Shown one piece after another: positions 51,103 to 60,361 of a stretch of 64,000 bases of DNA. The DNA lies in the NCBI RefSeq assembly GCF_030123065.1, contig NZ_CP126093.1, forward strand, positions 1,306,001-1,370,000, given 5' to 3'. The stretch is from Neobacillus sp. DY30 (GTDB taxonomy: Bacteria > Bacillota > Bacilli > Bacillales > Cytobacillaceae). The notes below the pieces were generated by a model that worked only from the letters and a program-made list of their open reading frames with translations, did no database searches and was not told the origin of the DNA. The number at the start of each line of letters is the position of its first letter. Position 1 is the stretch's first letter. A program made the translations under genes and the position numbers.

Positions 51103-52044
51103 ATGAGTTTATCACAAGGTGTTACTGAAACGGTTATTAACAGCAAAAAGACGGTGAAACAGAAGAAAGTCAAAAAGGATAGATGGGTTCCCTACCTTTT
51201 TATTCTACCCTCATTCCTTATTATCTTAGGTTTTCTTTTTTATCCGATAGCAACTGTATTCTATTACAGTGTTCAACACTATGATGTGTCGGCACCATAT
51301 TATAATGGATTTGCTGGTTTAGAGAACTTTAAACAAATATTTACGAATGACAAGATGTTCATACCAAGTTTAATAAATAGTTTGAAATGGGTTGTAACTG
51401 AAGTAGGTTTACAATTAGTGTTTGGTATGATCCTCGCTTTACTATTGAACCAAACCTTTAAGTTTAGAGGTTTAGTACGTGCTGTGGCTTTTATCCCTTG
51501 GGCGATTTCAGGGGTGTTGGCGTCCACTATGTGGTCATTAATGTTTAACGAGCATATGGGTGTACTCAATGACTTACTAATGAAGATAGGAATTATCAAT
51601 GAACCACAGGCATTCTTAGCAAGCACGTCAACAGCTTTTACATCGGTGATTATTGCTGAATTGTGGAGAGGTATTCCGTTCTTTGCCATCACTTTACTAG
51701 CGTCCTTATCAAGTATACCGAATGAACTATATGAAGCAGCAAGGGTAGATGGTGCAAGTAGATGGAAGTCGTTTATATATGTAACATTACCACAATTAAA
51801 AAATACGATTGTCTTAACTACTTTACTAAGAGTTGTTTGGGAGTTTAATAACGTCGATCTATTGTTTAACTTAACGGGTGGTGGACCTGCTCATTCAACC
51901 ACAACACTTACTATGTATATTGCAGATTTAGCGGTACATGGAAGTAATTTTGGATACGGATCAGCATTAACGGTTGTTTCATTTGGAATCTTACTAGTTT
52001 TCGCCATCCTTTATCTGAAACTTTCACGTTATGAAAAGGAGTGA
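51103..52044 (+). CDS. ABC sugar permease, YesP/LplB-like
   Basis: 313 residues, six membrane helices. Charged N-terminus, first helix VPYLFILPSFLIILGFLFYP, and the EAA loop ELYEAARVDGASRWKSFIYVTLPQL that contacts the ATPase. Partner of the next permease. GAGAGGAGG ribosome site. Confidence 0.9.
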   Translation: MSLSQGVTETVINSKKTVKQKKVKKDRWVPYLFILPSFLIILGFLFYPIATVFYYSVQHYDVSAPYYNGFAGLENFKQIFTNDKMFIPSLINSLKWVVTEVGLQLVFGMILALLLNQTFKFRGLVRAVAFIPWAISGVLASTMWSLMFNEHMGVLNDLLMKIGIINEPQAFLASTSTAFTSVIIAELWRGIPFFAITLLASLSSIPNELYEAARVDGASRWKSFIYVTLPQLKNTIVLTTLLRVVWEFNNVDLLFNLTGGGPAHSTTTLTMYIADLAVHGSNFGYGSALTVVSFGILLVFAILYLKLSRYEKE

Positions 52045-52052
52045 TTTGAAGG

Positions 52053-52889
52053 ATGTTTACAGCCAATAAAAAAGTCGACAAAATTTTAACTCTATACCTA
52101 CCTTTAACAATGTTATTGAGTTTTACCATCTTTCCAATCTACTGGACAATAAATACAGCCTTCAAACCTGAAGGGGATATTGTAAAACGCCCCCTGCAGT
52201 ATTTGCCAGTAAACCCGACAACTGAAAACTTTGTCACTGCTTGGACTAACGTTGGTTTTGCTACTTTCTTTAAAAATAGTTTAATAGTTGGCGTTTCTAC
52301 AGTTTTGGTTGTGCTTGTCTGTTCTACTTTATCCGGTTATGCATTGAGCAGATATCAGTTCAAGGGAAAACGCAGTTTTATGATTATGCTGCTATGTACT
52401 CAATTCATCCCAAGAGCCATGATGATTATTCCTTTGTTCGTCATTTTCAAAAATCTAGGGTTAATCAGTAATCCACTTTCACTGATTATTACCTATACAG
52501 CTATCGAAATTCCGTTTACCACGATCTTGATGAGTGGATTTATCTCAAATGTTCCAAAGGAGTTAGAAGAAGCAGCGATGATTGACGGCTGCTCGAAACT
52601 ACAATCACTGCGTCATGTCGTATTTCCATTATTGCTGCCTGGAATTGTAGCAACAGGGGTATTTACCTTCATTTACACTTGGAATGAATTTTTAATCGCG
52701 CTAATGCTGACCAATCAACAATCCAAGTTTACACTCCCTGTTGGATTAAGTACGATGCTGGGAGAATTCAGTATCAATTATGGAGCTTTGGCAGCTGGAA
52801 GTGTAATCGCTTTAATTCCTGCAGTGATATTATTTGCCTATGCACAGAAGCACCTAGTAAACGGTATGGGTGGGGCTGTAAAAGGCTAA
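52053..52889 (+). CDS. ABC sugar permease, YesQ-like
   Basis: 278 residues, six membrane helices. EAA loop ELEEAAMIDGCSKLQSLRHVVFPLL. C-terminal GALAAGSVIALIPAVILF, typical of MalG-like permeases. Nine bases after the previous gene. No ATPase gene in this operon; as in Bacillus, a shared MsmX-like ATPase elsewhere is likely. Confidence 0.9.
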   Translation: MFTANKKVDKILTLYLPLTMLLSFTIFPIYWTINTAFKPEGDIVKRPLQYLPVNPTTENFVTAWTNVGFATFFKNSLIVGVSTVLVVLVCSTLSGYALSRYQFKGKRSFMIMLLCTQFIPRAMMIIPLFVIFKNLGLISNPLSLIITYTAIEIPFTTILMSGFISNVPKELEEAAMIDGCSKLQSLRHVVFPLLLPGIVATGVFTFIYTWNEFLIALMLTNQQSKFTLPVGLSTMLGEFSINYGALAAGSVIALIPAVILFAYAQKHLVNGMGGAVKG

Positions 52890-52918
52890 TTATAAAAAAT
52901 ATTTAAGGGGGCATTATC

Positions 52919-54265
52919 ATGATGAAGAAAAAATTCTCAACCACTGTTCTTGCACTAACAATGGCAACAGGCATGTTGCTTGCGGGCTGCGGCGGTAAAG
53001 AAGAAGCTGCAACTAAACCAACTAAAAAAGATGCAACAAAATCAGATGAACCTGTAACACTCCAATTTTGGGATGAAAACGCAGGTCCAGCTCGAACTCC
53101 TGTTTGGGAAGAAGTCATTAAACGATTTGAAGAAAAGAACCCTAATATTGATATTGAGTATGTTGGTATTCCAAATAGTTCAGCTAAGTCCAAATATGAC
53201 GCGGCTATTGCAGCGGATGATACACCGGATATTGGTTCTATGCAAACAACTTGGCTGCCAGAGTTCTCCATTCGTGAAGCTTTGCTGCCACTTGATTCAT
53301 ACTTCAAGAAGTCTGAAATCAGCAAGAAAATTAACCCAAGTGCAACTGGTGTAAATAAGAAAATAACTCAAGATGGGAAGCTTTATGGTATTCCATATGC
53401 ACAGAATTTAGATGCATTATGGATTCGTACAGACTGGTTTGAACAAGCTGGTGTACAAGAGCCTAAAACGTGGGATGAATTCTTTACCGTTATTGAAAAA
53501 ATGAGAGATGAAGCCAATAATCGTTATGGATTTACAATCCGTGGTGGTGCAGGTGCATCCTTCACCATTCAAAGAGCGATGTTTGCTTATAGTGGTTTAG
53601 ACTTTTTTGATAAGAATGGCAAGACCAATATCAATGATCCTAAACACGTAGAATTTGTTGAAAAGTATTTTTCTTACTATGATAAATTAACGCCAAAGAG
53701 TGATATCACAAATGGCTATAAGGAAATGATTGCCGGCTTTGATACAGGTGTTGTAGCAATGGTACACCACAATCCGGGCTCTTATGGAGAGCACAAAAAA
53801 GCATTACCAGATGGTTCTTACAAGTTAATTCCACTGCCAACAACTGAAAAAGATGGTAAATATGTTGCAGAAGGTGGTAATGCAGTTAATCTTGGTATCT
53901 TCAAATCTACTGAACATGCTGATGAAGCATGGAAATTCGTAGAATTTGTTAACTCAGAAGAAGCACAAAGTTATTGGAATCAACAAACTGGTCAAATTCC
54001 TACAAACTCTGATGTGTTAGATGATGAATGGGTACAAGAGGCACAGCATATCAAAACAGCATTTGAAGTTTACAATGATCCTGATACAAAACTATATGAA
54101 CCGCCATTCTATCTGCCAGATTATCGTGCAATCCTAGATGGAGTCGTAGACCCAGGGGTACAAGCGGTTATGAGTGGAAAAATGTCGGCAAAAGACTTCC
54201 TTGATGAGTGGGCAAAAGCAATTGAAGATTCTAAAGCAAAATATGACCAAACTTTTAAAAAATAA
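52919..54265 (+). CDS. ABC sugar-binding lipoprotein, paralogue 2 (YesO-like)
   Basis: 448 residues. Lipobox LAGC with Cys24. Family 1 binding fold (FWDENAGPARTPVWEEVI, TIRGGAGASFTIQ, NDPDTKLYEPPFYLPDYR). Directly after the two permeases and probably their main partner. Near-collinear duplicate of 49614. Strong terminator follows. Confidence 0.92.
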   Translation: MMKKKFSTTVLALTMATGMLLAGCGGKEEAATKPTKKDATKSDEPVTLQFWDENAGPARTPVWEEVIKRFEEKNPNIDIEYVGIPNSSAKSKYDAAIAADDTPDIGSMQTTWLPEFSIREALLPLDSYFKKSEISKKINPSATGVNKKITQDGKLYGIPYAQNLDALWIRTDWFEQAGVQEPKTWDEFFTVIEKMRDEANNRYGFTIRGGAGASFTIQRAMFAYSGLDFFDKNGKTNINDPKHVEFVEKYFSYYDKLTPKSDITNGYKEMIAGFDTGVVAMVHHNPGSYGEHKKALPDGSYKLIPLPTTEKDGKYVAEGGNAVNLGIFKSTEHADEAWKFVEFVNSEEAQSYWNQQTGQIPTNSDVLDDEWVQEAQHIKTAFEVYNDPDTKLYEPPFYLPDYRAILDGVVDPGVQAVMSGKMSAKDFLDEWAKAIEDSKAKYDQTFKK

Positions 54266-54279
54266 ATTAAATCTTCATT

Positions 54280-54310
54280 CTGGGTGTTGATTCTATTAAC
54301 ACCCAGTTTT
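54280..54310 (+). terminator. Rho-independent terminator
   Basis: CTGGGTGTT and AACACCCAG (54280-54288, 54298-54306) with TTTT. Partial readthrough into the GH105 gene is possible. Confidence 0.85.
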
Positions 54311-54355
54311 CCTATATGGAACATCGAATGAGATAAAAAAGAAGGAGATAGGATT

Positions 54356-55468
54356 ATGGGAAATACAACAGATAAAATTAGAACAGAAACTCCGTTAGCG
54401 ATGGCGGAAAAAGCATGCCAAGCATTAATGAATACCTTCCGTGCTGAGGATTTACCTCCAGTAAATTGGTTCCATTATCACCAAGGTGTTTTCCTATATG
54501 GAATGTATAGAGTTTGGGAAGAAACAGGCAATGAAGAGTACTTCAATTATATCAAAGGATACTTTGATCACTTAATAGATGAAGAAGGAAATGTCGTTTT
54601 TGAAAGAGATCAGTTAGACTCTATCATGCCGGGGATTCTATTGTTTCCTTTATATGAAAAGACGAAGAATCCTAAATATATGATTGCGGCAAAGAAATTA
54701 AGAAGTGCTTTAGATACAATCAATAGAACGACTGAAAACGGTTTCTGGCATAAGGAAAAATACCCTTATCAAATGTGGTTAGATGGACTATTTATGGGTG
54801 GACCATTCATGCTTATGTACAGCAAGCATTTTCAAGAAGAAGAATTGGTTCAGCTTGTATTGCTTCAAGAAAAGCTAATGAGAAAACATATGACAGACTC
54901 TAAAACTGGTTTGCTTTTCCACGCTTGGGATGAGAAGAAAGTACAGCCGTGGGCTGATTCAGAAACAGGCTGTTCTCCGGACTTCTGGGGACGTTCAGTG
55001 GGCTGGTACGGTGCCGCACTGATTGATTTGTTAGAAGTATTGGGAGAAAAGAAACGTGGTCAGGAAGAGTGGATTAAATCCCTGCAAAATTTCATCCCTG
55101 CTATTGTGAAATTCCAAAATGAACAGTCCGGCCTTTGGTACAATGTGGTCGATAAAGGGGACCGTCCAGATAATTGGCTAGAATCCTCATGTTCTGCTCT
55201 GTTCTTATATTTTATTGCAAAGGCTGTTAAGCTAGGCATTGTTGATGAATCTTACCGTGAGGTTTGTGATAAAGCCTATGCAGGATTATTAGAGCACATG
55301 GTAGAAAGTGATGATTCTTCTTTTACTCTAAAAGGAATAGTGGTCGGAACTTCCGCAGGAACATACGATTACTATGTTTCACGTCCTACATCTGAAAATG
55401 ATCTTCATGGAATGGGTGCATTTATCTTAGGCAGCATGGCGTTACATGATCTATATAAAAAAAATTAA
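54356..55468 (+). CDS. GH105 unsaturated rhamnogalacturonyl hydrolase (YesR/YteR-like)
   Basis: 370 residues, (alpha/alpha)6 barrel family. MWLDGLFMGGPFM holds the catalytic Asp; WGRSVGWYG and CSALFLYFIAKA are conserved blocks of family 88/105. Removes the unsaturated uronate from rhamnogalacturonan oligosaccharides inside the cell (no signal peptide). Directly after the transporter, as yesR is in Bacillus subtilis. Confidence 0.92.
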   Translation: MGNTTDKIRTETPLAMAEKACQALMNTFRAEDLPPVNWFHYHQGVFLYGMYRVWEETGNEEYFNYIKGYFDHLIDEEGNVVFERDQLDSIMPGILLFPLYEKTKNPKYMIAAKKLRSALDTINRTTENGFWHKEKYPYQMWLDGLFMGGPFMLMYSKHFQEEELVQLVLLQEKLMRKHMTDSKTGLLFHAWDEKKVQPWADSETGCSPDFWGRSVGWYGAALIDLLEVLGEKKRGQEEWIKSLQNFIPAIVKFQNEQSGLWYNVVDKGDRPDNWLESSCSALFLYFIAKAVKLGIVDESYREVCDKAYAGLLEHMVESDDSSFTLKGIVVGTSAGTYDYYVSRPTSENDLHGMGAFILGSMALHDLYKKN

Positions 55469-55492
55469 CATTATTATAAAATACCATACAAT

Positions 55493-55523
55493 AGAAGCTT
55501 CCATTGTAAAATGGGAGCTTTCT
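55493..55523 (+). terminator. Strong hairpin, probable terminator
   Basis: AGAAGCTTCCATT-GTAA-AATGGGAGCTTTCT; 13-bp stem with one wobble, short T stretch only. Confidence 0.65.
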
Positions 55524-55561
55524 AACTCTATTAACTAATTACATTTAGGAGGTTTATCCTC

Positions 55562-56683
55562 ATGCAAGTTAGTACAATAAAGATTGATGGTTCTCAGCCA
55601 ATTAAGTTATTACCTACAAGGTCTTGGAGGACTTATTTAGGTGGAAAGCTCTTAGATGAACTTCATGGAATCAGTGATCCCAAGGATAGTCGTTACCCTG
55701 AAGAATGGATGATGTCGATTATTTCTACCAATAGAAATGTGGACCGGCAACATCTAATTGATGAGGGATTAAGCAAGTTAGACCTGCCCGATAGGGACAG
55801 CTCCTTGAAAGACTTAGTGGATCATAATCCTGTAGAGTTCTTAGGGGAAAAACATGTTAAGAAGTACGGTAAACAAACTGGAGTACTAGTTAAGTTGATT
55901 GATACCGCTGAGCGTTTGATTATACAAACCCACCCAGATAGGAAGCAAGCACAGGACCTATTTAATTCCTTGTATGGAAAAACAGAATGCTGGCATTTTG
56001 TGGGCGGAAGGGAAATCGACGGAGAACTCCCTCATGTATATATGGGCTTTAAACCCGGTGTAACAAGAGAACAATGGAAAGCTTTGTTTGTCGAACAAAA
56101 TGTTAAAGGTATGCTTGATTGTTTACATAAATACTATGTTCAGCCCGGAGATACGTTCTTAGTTGAAGCAGGGATTCCACATGCCATTGGTTCTGGCTGT
56201 TTATTGGTCGAAATTCAAGAGCCTTCAGACATTACCGTCCGCATGGAAAAAACTTCACCTTCAGGATTACAAATTGATGATTTCTTAATTCATCAAGGAC
56301 TAGGATTTGAAAAGATGTTTGATGTTTTTAAGTACGACACTTTTACTAGACAAGAGACTCTAGAAAACTGGAAAGTAGCTCCAGAAATTGTCACAGAATT
56401 AAATGGCAGTATAGAAATTGAACTCATAGGTTATAATCGAACACCATATTTCAGAATGACTCAATTGGAAGTCCAAACTGAAACTGAAGTGCAGGGGCAC
56501 GGAGTATTTTCAGGATTATATATACTATCTGGTGAGGGCGCCATCATAACAGGTAAAGATCGCCTGTCAGTAAAAAAAGGTGAGCAATTGTTTATTCCTG
56601 CCACAGATTCTAGTTTTACAATCATTAATAATAGCAATGAGGCTGTTAAAGCATTAAGGTTATTCGGTCCAGATGTAAAATAG
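55562..56683 (+). CDS. manA: Class I mannose-6-phosphate isomerase-like protein
   Basis: 373 residues. Type I PMI cupin: IIQTHPDR (Gln, His zinc ligands), then VEAGIPHAIGSGCLLVEIQEPSD with the zinc Glu/His region, and a C-terminal cupin (GLYILSGEGAIITGKDRL). Interconverts mannose-6-P and fructose-6-P, or a related sugar. Its place in a pectin locus suggests use on mannose or another side-chain sugar. AGGAGG ribosome site; terminator after. Confidence 0.82.
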   Translation: MQVSTIKIDGSQPIKLLPTRSWRTYLGGKLLDELHGISDPKDSRYPEEWMMSIISTNRNVDRQHLIDEGLSKLDLPDRDSSLKDLVDHNPVEFLGEKHVKKYGKQTGVLVKLIDTAERLIIQTHPDRKQAQDLFNSLYGKTECWHFVGGREIDGELPHVYMGFKPGVTREQWKALFVEQNVKGMLDCLHKYYVQPGDTFLVEAGIPHAIGSGCLLVEIQEPSDITVRMEKTSPSGLQIDDFLIHQGLGFEKMFDVFKYDTFTRQETLENWKVAPEIVTELNGSIEIELIGYNRTPYFRMTQLEVQTETEVQGHGVFSGLYILSGEGAIITGKDRLSVKKGEQLFIPATDSSFTIINNSNEAVKALRLFGPDVK

Positions 56684-56686
56684 ACT

Positions 56687-56723
56687 GCGGCGGCTAGATT
56701 TTTTATCTAGCTGCTGTTTTTTT
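56687..56723 (+). terminator. Rho-independent terminator
   Basis: CGGCGGCTAGAT and ATCTAGCTGCTG (12-bp stem with two G-U pairs) followed by T7. Confidence 0.88.
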
Positions 56724-56729
56724 ATCCAA

Positions 56730-56775
56730 TTGACTGATAATTTCGTATTATGATAAAATGCGGAAAACGGTTACA
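56730..56775 (+). promoter_or_regulatory. Promoter of the two-component operon with downstream cre box
   Basis: TTGACT (56730-56735), 18 bp, TAAAAT (56754-56759). GGAAAACGGTTACA (56762-56775), 9 of 10 fixed cre positions, covers the likely start point, so CcpA would block transcription. Confidence 0.65.
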
Positions 56776-56825
56776 ATGAAATAAGAGAATAGTAAGTATT
56801 TATTTACTAACAGGGAGTTCCTTCT

Positions 56826-58631
56826 ATGACAGCTGTAAAGATAAAAAACTTTATTCGTAAACATTTTTTCTATTCTTTTAAATCCACGATTAATACTCTC
56901 TATTTACCTATCATTATTCTTTTCATATTAATTACAGGATGGGTTTCATCATTGTTAGCAACCGCACAAATAGAAGAAAATGCCTATAAAAATGTGAATG
57001 ATACAATTTTCCAAACAAAGAATTATCTTGATAATATACTTACAGATGTTTTTCAGCAGCTAGTCTCCTTATCAAATGATCCTAGAATTTTGTCTTTGGC
57101 GGATAAAGAAGTATCTGAAATAAAGCCGGAATCTTATGTAGAGATTGATAATAACTTAAAGCTTATTTATTCACGATACAATGTCATCCTTGAATCCGTT
57201 GTCGTTAATCATAAGCAAAATGGCTTTTTATTATATCATACGAACTATAACTCAAATCCAACGATAAATTATGACGAGTATTTTACAAAATTCAGTGGAA
57301 ACAAAGAGGGGTTTTATTGGAGGAACATTCATGAAGACCACGAATTTAATAAAAACAATAAGGTCATGTCAATATTTAGATTAATTGAAAAGAATCAATC
57401 AACTTCAAAAGGAATCGTTCTATTTAATTTAAGGGTAGAATTTTTTGAACAGGTATTAAATAAATCATTAATCGGAGATAATGGCTACCTGACACTTATT
57501 AGTCCGGATGGAATCTATGAATCTAAAAATGTAAAAAAGGATTACAAGTTGGATAAACCAACTCTTCACTCGCTGCAAAATCTTAATGACGAAGCAGGGA
57601 AGTTCACTTATGAAAATAGTGCAGGGGAAGATATGATTGTAATTTACGATACATTAAGTTCGAATAAATGGAAAATAGCAGCTGTTATCCCACAAGATGA
57701 AATCTTAAAAAAGGTTAATTACATTAAAGATTTCACTATTCTATTAGTGGTTTTAATGATTTTAAGCGCGATTAGTATTACTAATATCGTAGGAAAATAT
57801 ATCACCCATCCGTTTAAAAAAATGGCCAATCAAATGGGGATGATAAATAAAAAAAATCTGGACTTTGATGTTGAAATGTCGGGTCCTGAAGAAATGAAAA
57901 TCCTGCATACTGGCTTTAAAGAATTAATAATCCGAATTAATACCTTAATGGACCAAATCCGATTAGAACAAGAAGAGAAACGACAATTGGAATTTGCAAT
58001 CATGCACGCCCAAATTAATCCTCACTTTCTTTATAACACCATGTATTCAATAAAAGGATTGTGTGATATGGGTCTGAATAAAGATGCCAGCCAAATGATT
58101 AGTGCACTAACAAGTTTTTTCAGGATCGGAATTAGTAAAGGAAGAGAAATCATTTCCATCCAGGAAGAAATGGAACATATTCAACATTATTTGTTTATTC
58201 AGGAAATGCGCTATGGCGATGATTTTTCCTATGAAATTGACATCGAAAAAGAAATCCTTTCCTATAATATTATTAAACTTTCATTGCAGCCTCTCATTGA
58301 AAATGCGATCTACCATGGGGTAAAGCAAAAACGAGGCCAAGGTATCATAACGATTCGAGGATATCAAGTTAGAGAAACCATCCATTTAGAGGTTAGTGAT
58401 AATGGGAATGGAATACAACCACAAAAATTAAAGGATATTATTCTAGAAATTGAGGCTTCTTATCAGGAGAAAAAGAAGTATCTTGGTATTGGTCTGCAAA
58501 GTGTAAATGAACGAATTAAAATTCACTTTGGCAACGAATACGGTTTAACCATTGCAAGTGAACCTGGTAATGGGACAATGGTTACCATTATAATTCCCAA
58601 AACAAAAGGGGAGATTAACGATTATGCATAA
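56826..58631 (+). CDS. yesM: YesM-like sensor histidine kinase
   Basis: 601 residues. Membrane helices at ~27-47 and ~298-320 flank an extracellular Cache-like sensor. HAMP follows (GKYITHPFKKMANQMG). His_kinase domain HAQINPHFLYNTMYSI with phospho-His ~400, HATPase_c with NAIYHG and SDNGNG. Senses an oligosaccharide or a binding-protein complex. Overlaps yesN by eight bases. Confidence 0.9.
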   Translation: MTAVKIKNFIRKHFFYSFKSTINTLYLPIIILFILITGWVSSLLATAQIEENAYKNVNDTIFQTKNYLDNILTDVFQQLVSLSNDPRILSLADKEVSEIKPESYVEIDNNLKLIYSRYNVILESVVVNHKQNGFLLYHTNYNSNPTINYDEYFTKFSGNKEGFYWRNIHEDHEFNKNNKVMSIFRLIEKNQSTSKGIVLFNLRVEFFEQVLNKSLIGDNGYLTLISPDGIYESKNVKKDYKLDKPTLHSLQNLNDEAGKFTYENSAGEDMIVIYDTLSSNKWKIAAVIPQDEILKKVNYIKDFTILLVVLMILSAISITNIVGKYITHPFKKMANQMGMINKKNLDFDVEMSGPEEMKILHTGFKELIIRINTLMDQIRLEQEEKRQLEFAIMHAQINPHFLYNTMYSIKGLCDMGLNKDASQMISALTSFFRIGISKGREIISIQEEMEHIQHYLFIQEMRYGDDFSYEIDIEKEILSYNIIKLSLQPLIENAIYHGVKQKRGQGIITIRGYQVRETIHLEVSDNGNGIQPQKLKDIILEIEASYQEKKKYLGIGLQSVNERIKIHFGNEYGLTIASEPGNGTMVTIIIPKTKGEINDYA

Positions 58632-60186
58632 AGTAATTGTTGTAGAAGATGATAGAATTATTCGTCGAGGTATATGCCAGGCAATCCCGTGGACAGAGCA
58701 TGGATTTGTTATAGCTGGCGAAGCAGGAGACGGTGAGGTGGCATTAGAGTTAATTGAAAAGGAACAGCCCCAAGTGGTTGTTTCCGATATCAATATGCCT
58801 TTTATGAGCGGCTTAGAAATGGCGAAACAGATTAAAGAAAGAAGCCCTGAGACAAGAATTATTTTTCTAACAGGCTATGAAGATTTCAAGTATGCACAGG
58901 AAGCCATTAAATTAAAAGCGTTTGACTATTTGTTAAAGCCAGTTGATTCTGAATACTTGCTCAAAAAAGCCAAAGAGGCAGCGGTTGATTGGGAAAAAGA
59001 AACAGTGAAAGAAAAAAGAATCATAGAGTCCTTGCCTTTACTGCAGCAGAAATTTTTTCAAAAATTGATTCGAGAGGGAGACTGCCGGGTTGATGTCGAG
59101 AAAGAGCTATTTGGGCTTGATGTTCAAATGGAGGGTCCTTTCTTTGCGGTTATTCTTGTTAAGAATACAATTGAGCTTGACCTTGAAGGCAATTTTTTAA
59201 AAGAAAAAGTTACTAGTTTCATTTCTTCCTATTTTCGTGAATTAAGTTGTTTGGTGATGAATGCGGATGTCGGTGAAAATGCAATTCTTTTATCGCTTGA
59301 AAGTGATCATGATTCAAAGAAAGGGGAGTTAGCGCAAGCGTTGTTTAATTATCTAGGCAAAGAGATAGATGATACCATTACCATTACACATGGACGAGCA
59401 TATCCTAATCTATTTGAAGTAGGTAAGTCTTTTCTTGAAGCCAGGGTAGCCATGGATATGAGACATATTATGGGTACAGGCAGGGTAATTTCTTTGGATG
59501 AAACGGTATCAAAGTGTGATAAAAAAGAAAATCTTGTTCACGATTTAGAAATGAAATTAGAAACACATATCAAGGCTGGTTTACCAGAAAAGGTAAAAGA
59601 AACACTGGCAGATTTAAGTGCGGCCATAATAGATAGAAAAACGGTTGCTTTATCAGATTTGAAAGTTCTTGGTGTCAAATTTAGTACGATGTTATTTTTT
59701 GAAATTGAAAAATGGAAAAAGGAAGATACTTCAAACAGCTTTAATTCCTCCGATGTATATAAGAATATTATGGAGTTAACAACTCTATCAGAAATGACAG
59801 ATATCTTATACAAGTTAATAGAACAATGGTCTACAGCCATGTTTAAAAAGAAGGAAAAAAATTATTATAGCCACGTTGACGAGGCTATCAAGTATATGCA
59901 GGGAAATTTCCAAGACAGTAGTCTAACACTTCAAAAGGTGGCCGAGTTAATTCACGTTAGTACCCCCTATTTGAGTAACCTATTTAAAATGGAGAAAGGG
60001 TTTAATTTTGGGGATTATTTGTTAGAGTTACGAATGAAAAAGGCGATGGAACTATTGGGCGAGGGAAATATTAAAACCTATGAAGTTTGTGAACAAGTTG
60101 GTTATAGTAACCCACAATATTTTGGAATATGTTTTAAGAAATACACTGGTTTTACACCAGCTGAATTTAAGAAAAAGTTTAAATAA
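58624..60186 (+). CDS. yesN: YesN-like response regulator, AraC type
   Basis: 520 residues. REC domain (VVEDDRIIRRGI, phospho-Asp in VVVSDINMPFMSG, LLKPVD). Long central region, AraC helix-turn-helix ~415-520 (SLTLQKVAELIHVSTPYLSNLF, TYEVCEQVGYSNPQYFGICFKKYTGFTPAEF). Candidate binder of the 21-bp-spaced elements at 48046, 51013 and 60238. Confidence 0.93.
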   Translation: MHKVIVVEDDRIIRRGICQAIPWTEHGFVIAGEAGDGEVALELIEKEQPQVVVSDINMPFMSGLEMAKQIKERSPETRIIFLTGYEDFKYAQEAIKLKAFDYLLKPVDSEYLLKKAKEAAVDWEKETVKEKRIIESLPLLQQKFFQKLIREGDCRVDVEKELFGLDVQMEGPFFAVILVKNTIELDLEGNFLKEKVTSFISSYFRELSCLVMNADVGENAILLSLESDHDSKKGELAQALFNYLGKEIDDTITITHGRAYPNLFEVGKSFLEARVAMDMRHIMGTGRVISLDETVSKCDKKENLVHDLEMKLETHIKAGLPEKVKETLADLSAAIIDRKTVALSDLKVLGVKFSTMLFFEIEKWKKEDTSNSFNSSDVYKNIMELTTLSEMTDILYKLIEQWSTAMFKKKEKNYYSHVDEAIKYMQGNFQDSSLTLQKVAELIHVSTPYLSNLFKMEKGFNFGDYLLELRMKKAMELLGEGNIKTYEVCEQVGYSNPQYFGICFKKYTGFTPAEFKKKFK

Positions 60187-60200
60187 CTAGAGCGTATATA

Positions 60201-60233
60201 TCCGAGTGGAAGATTCCATTCGGATTTTTTTTA
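60201..60233 (+). terminator. Rho-independent terminator
   Basis: TCCGAGTGG and CCATTCGGA (one G-U) followed by T8. Confidence 0.88.
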
Positions 60234-60237
60234 ATAT

Positions 60238-60319
60238 TGTTAAAATTTTAAGATAATCATCTAAGATTTTAAGGACTTTGCCAGGATGAATTGTAACCCC
60301 TTTCATAGATTAATATAAT
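60238..60319 (+). promoter_or_regulatory. Regulated promoter upstream of the epimerase-uxaC-uxaB genes
   Basis: TTAAAATTTTAAG (60240) and TCTAAGATTTTAAGG (60260) form a third 21-bp-spaced pair. TTGTAA (60291-60296), 17 bp, TATAAT (60314-60319) is a good sigma-A promoter. The pair lies just upstream of -35, the normal activator position. Confidence 0.68.
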
Positions 60320-60361
60320 CAATCTGTAAGTTAATGAACGGTAAATGACTGGAGGATGGAT

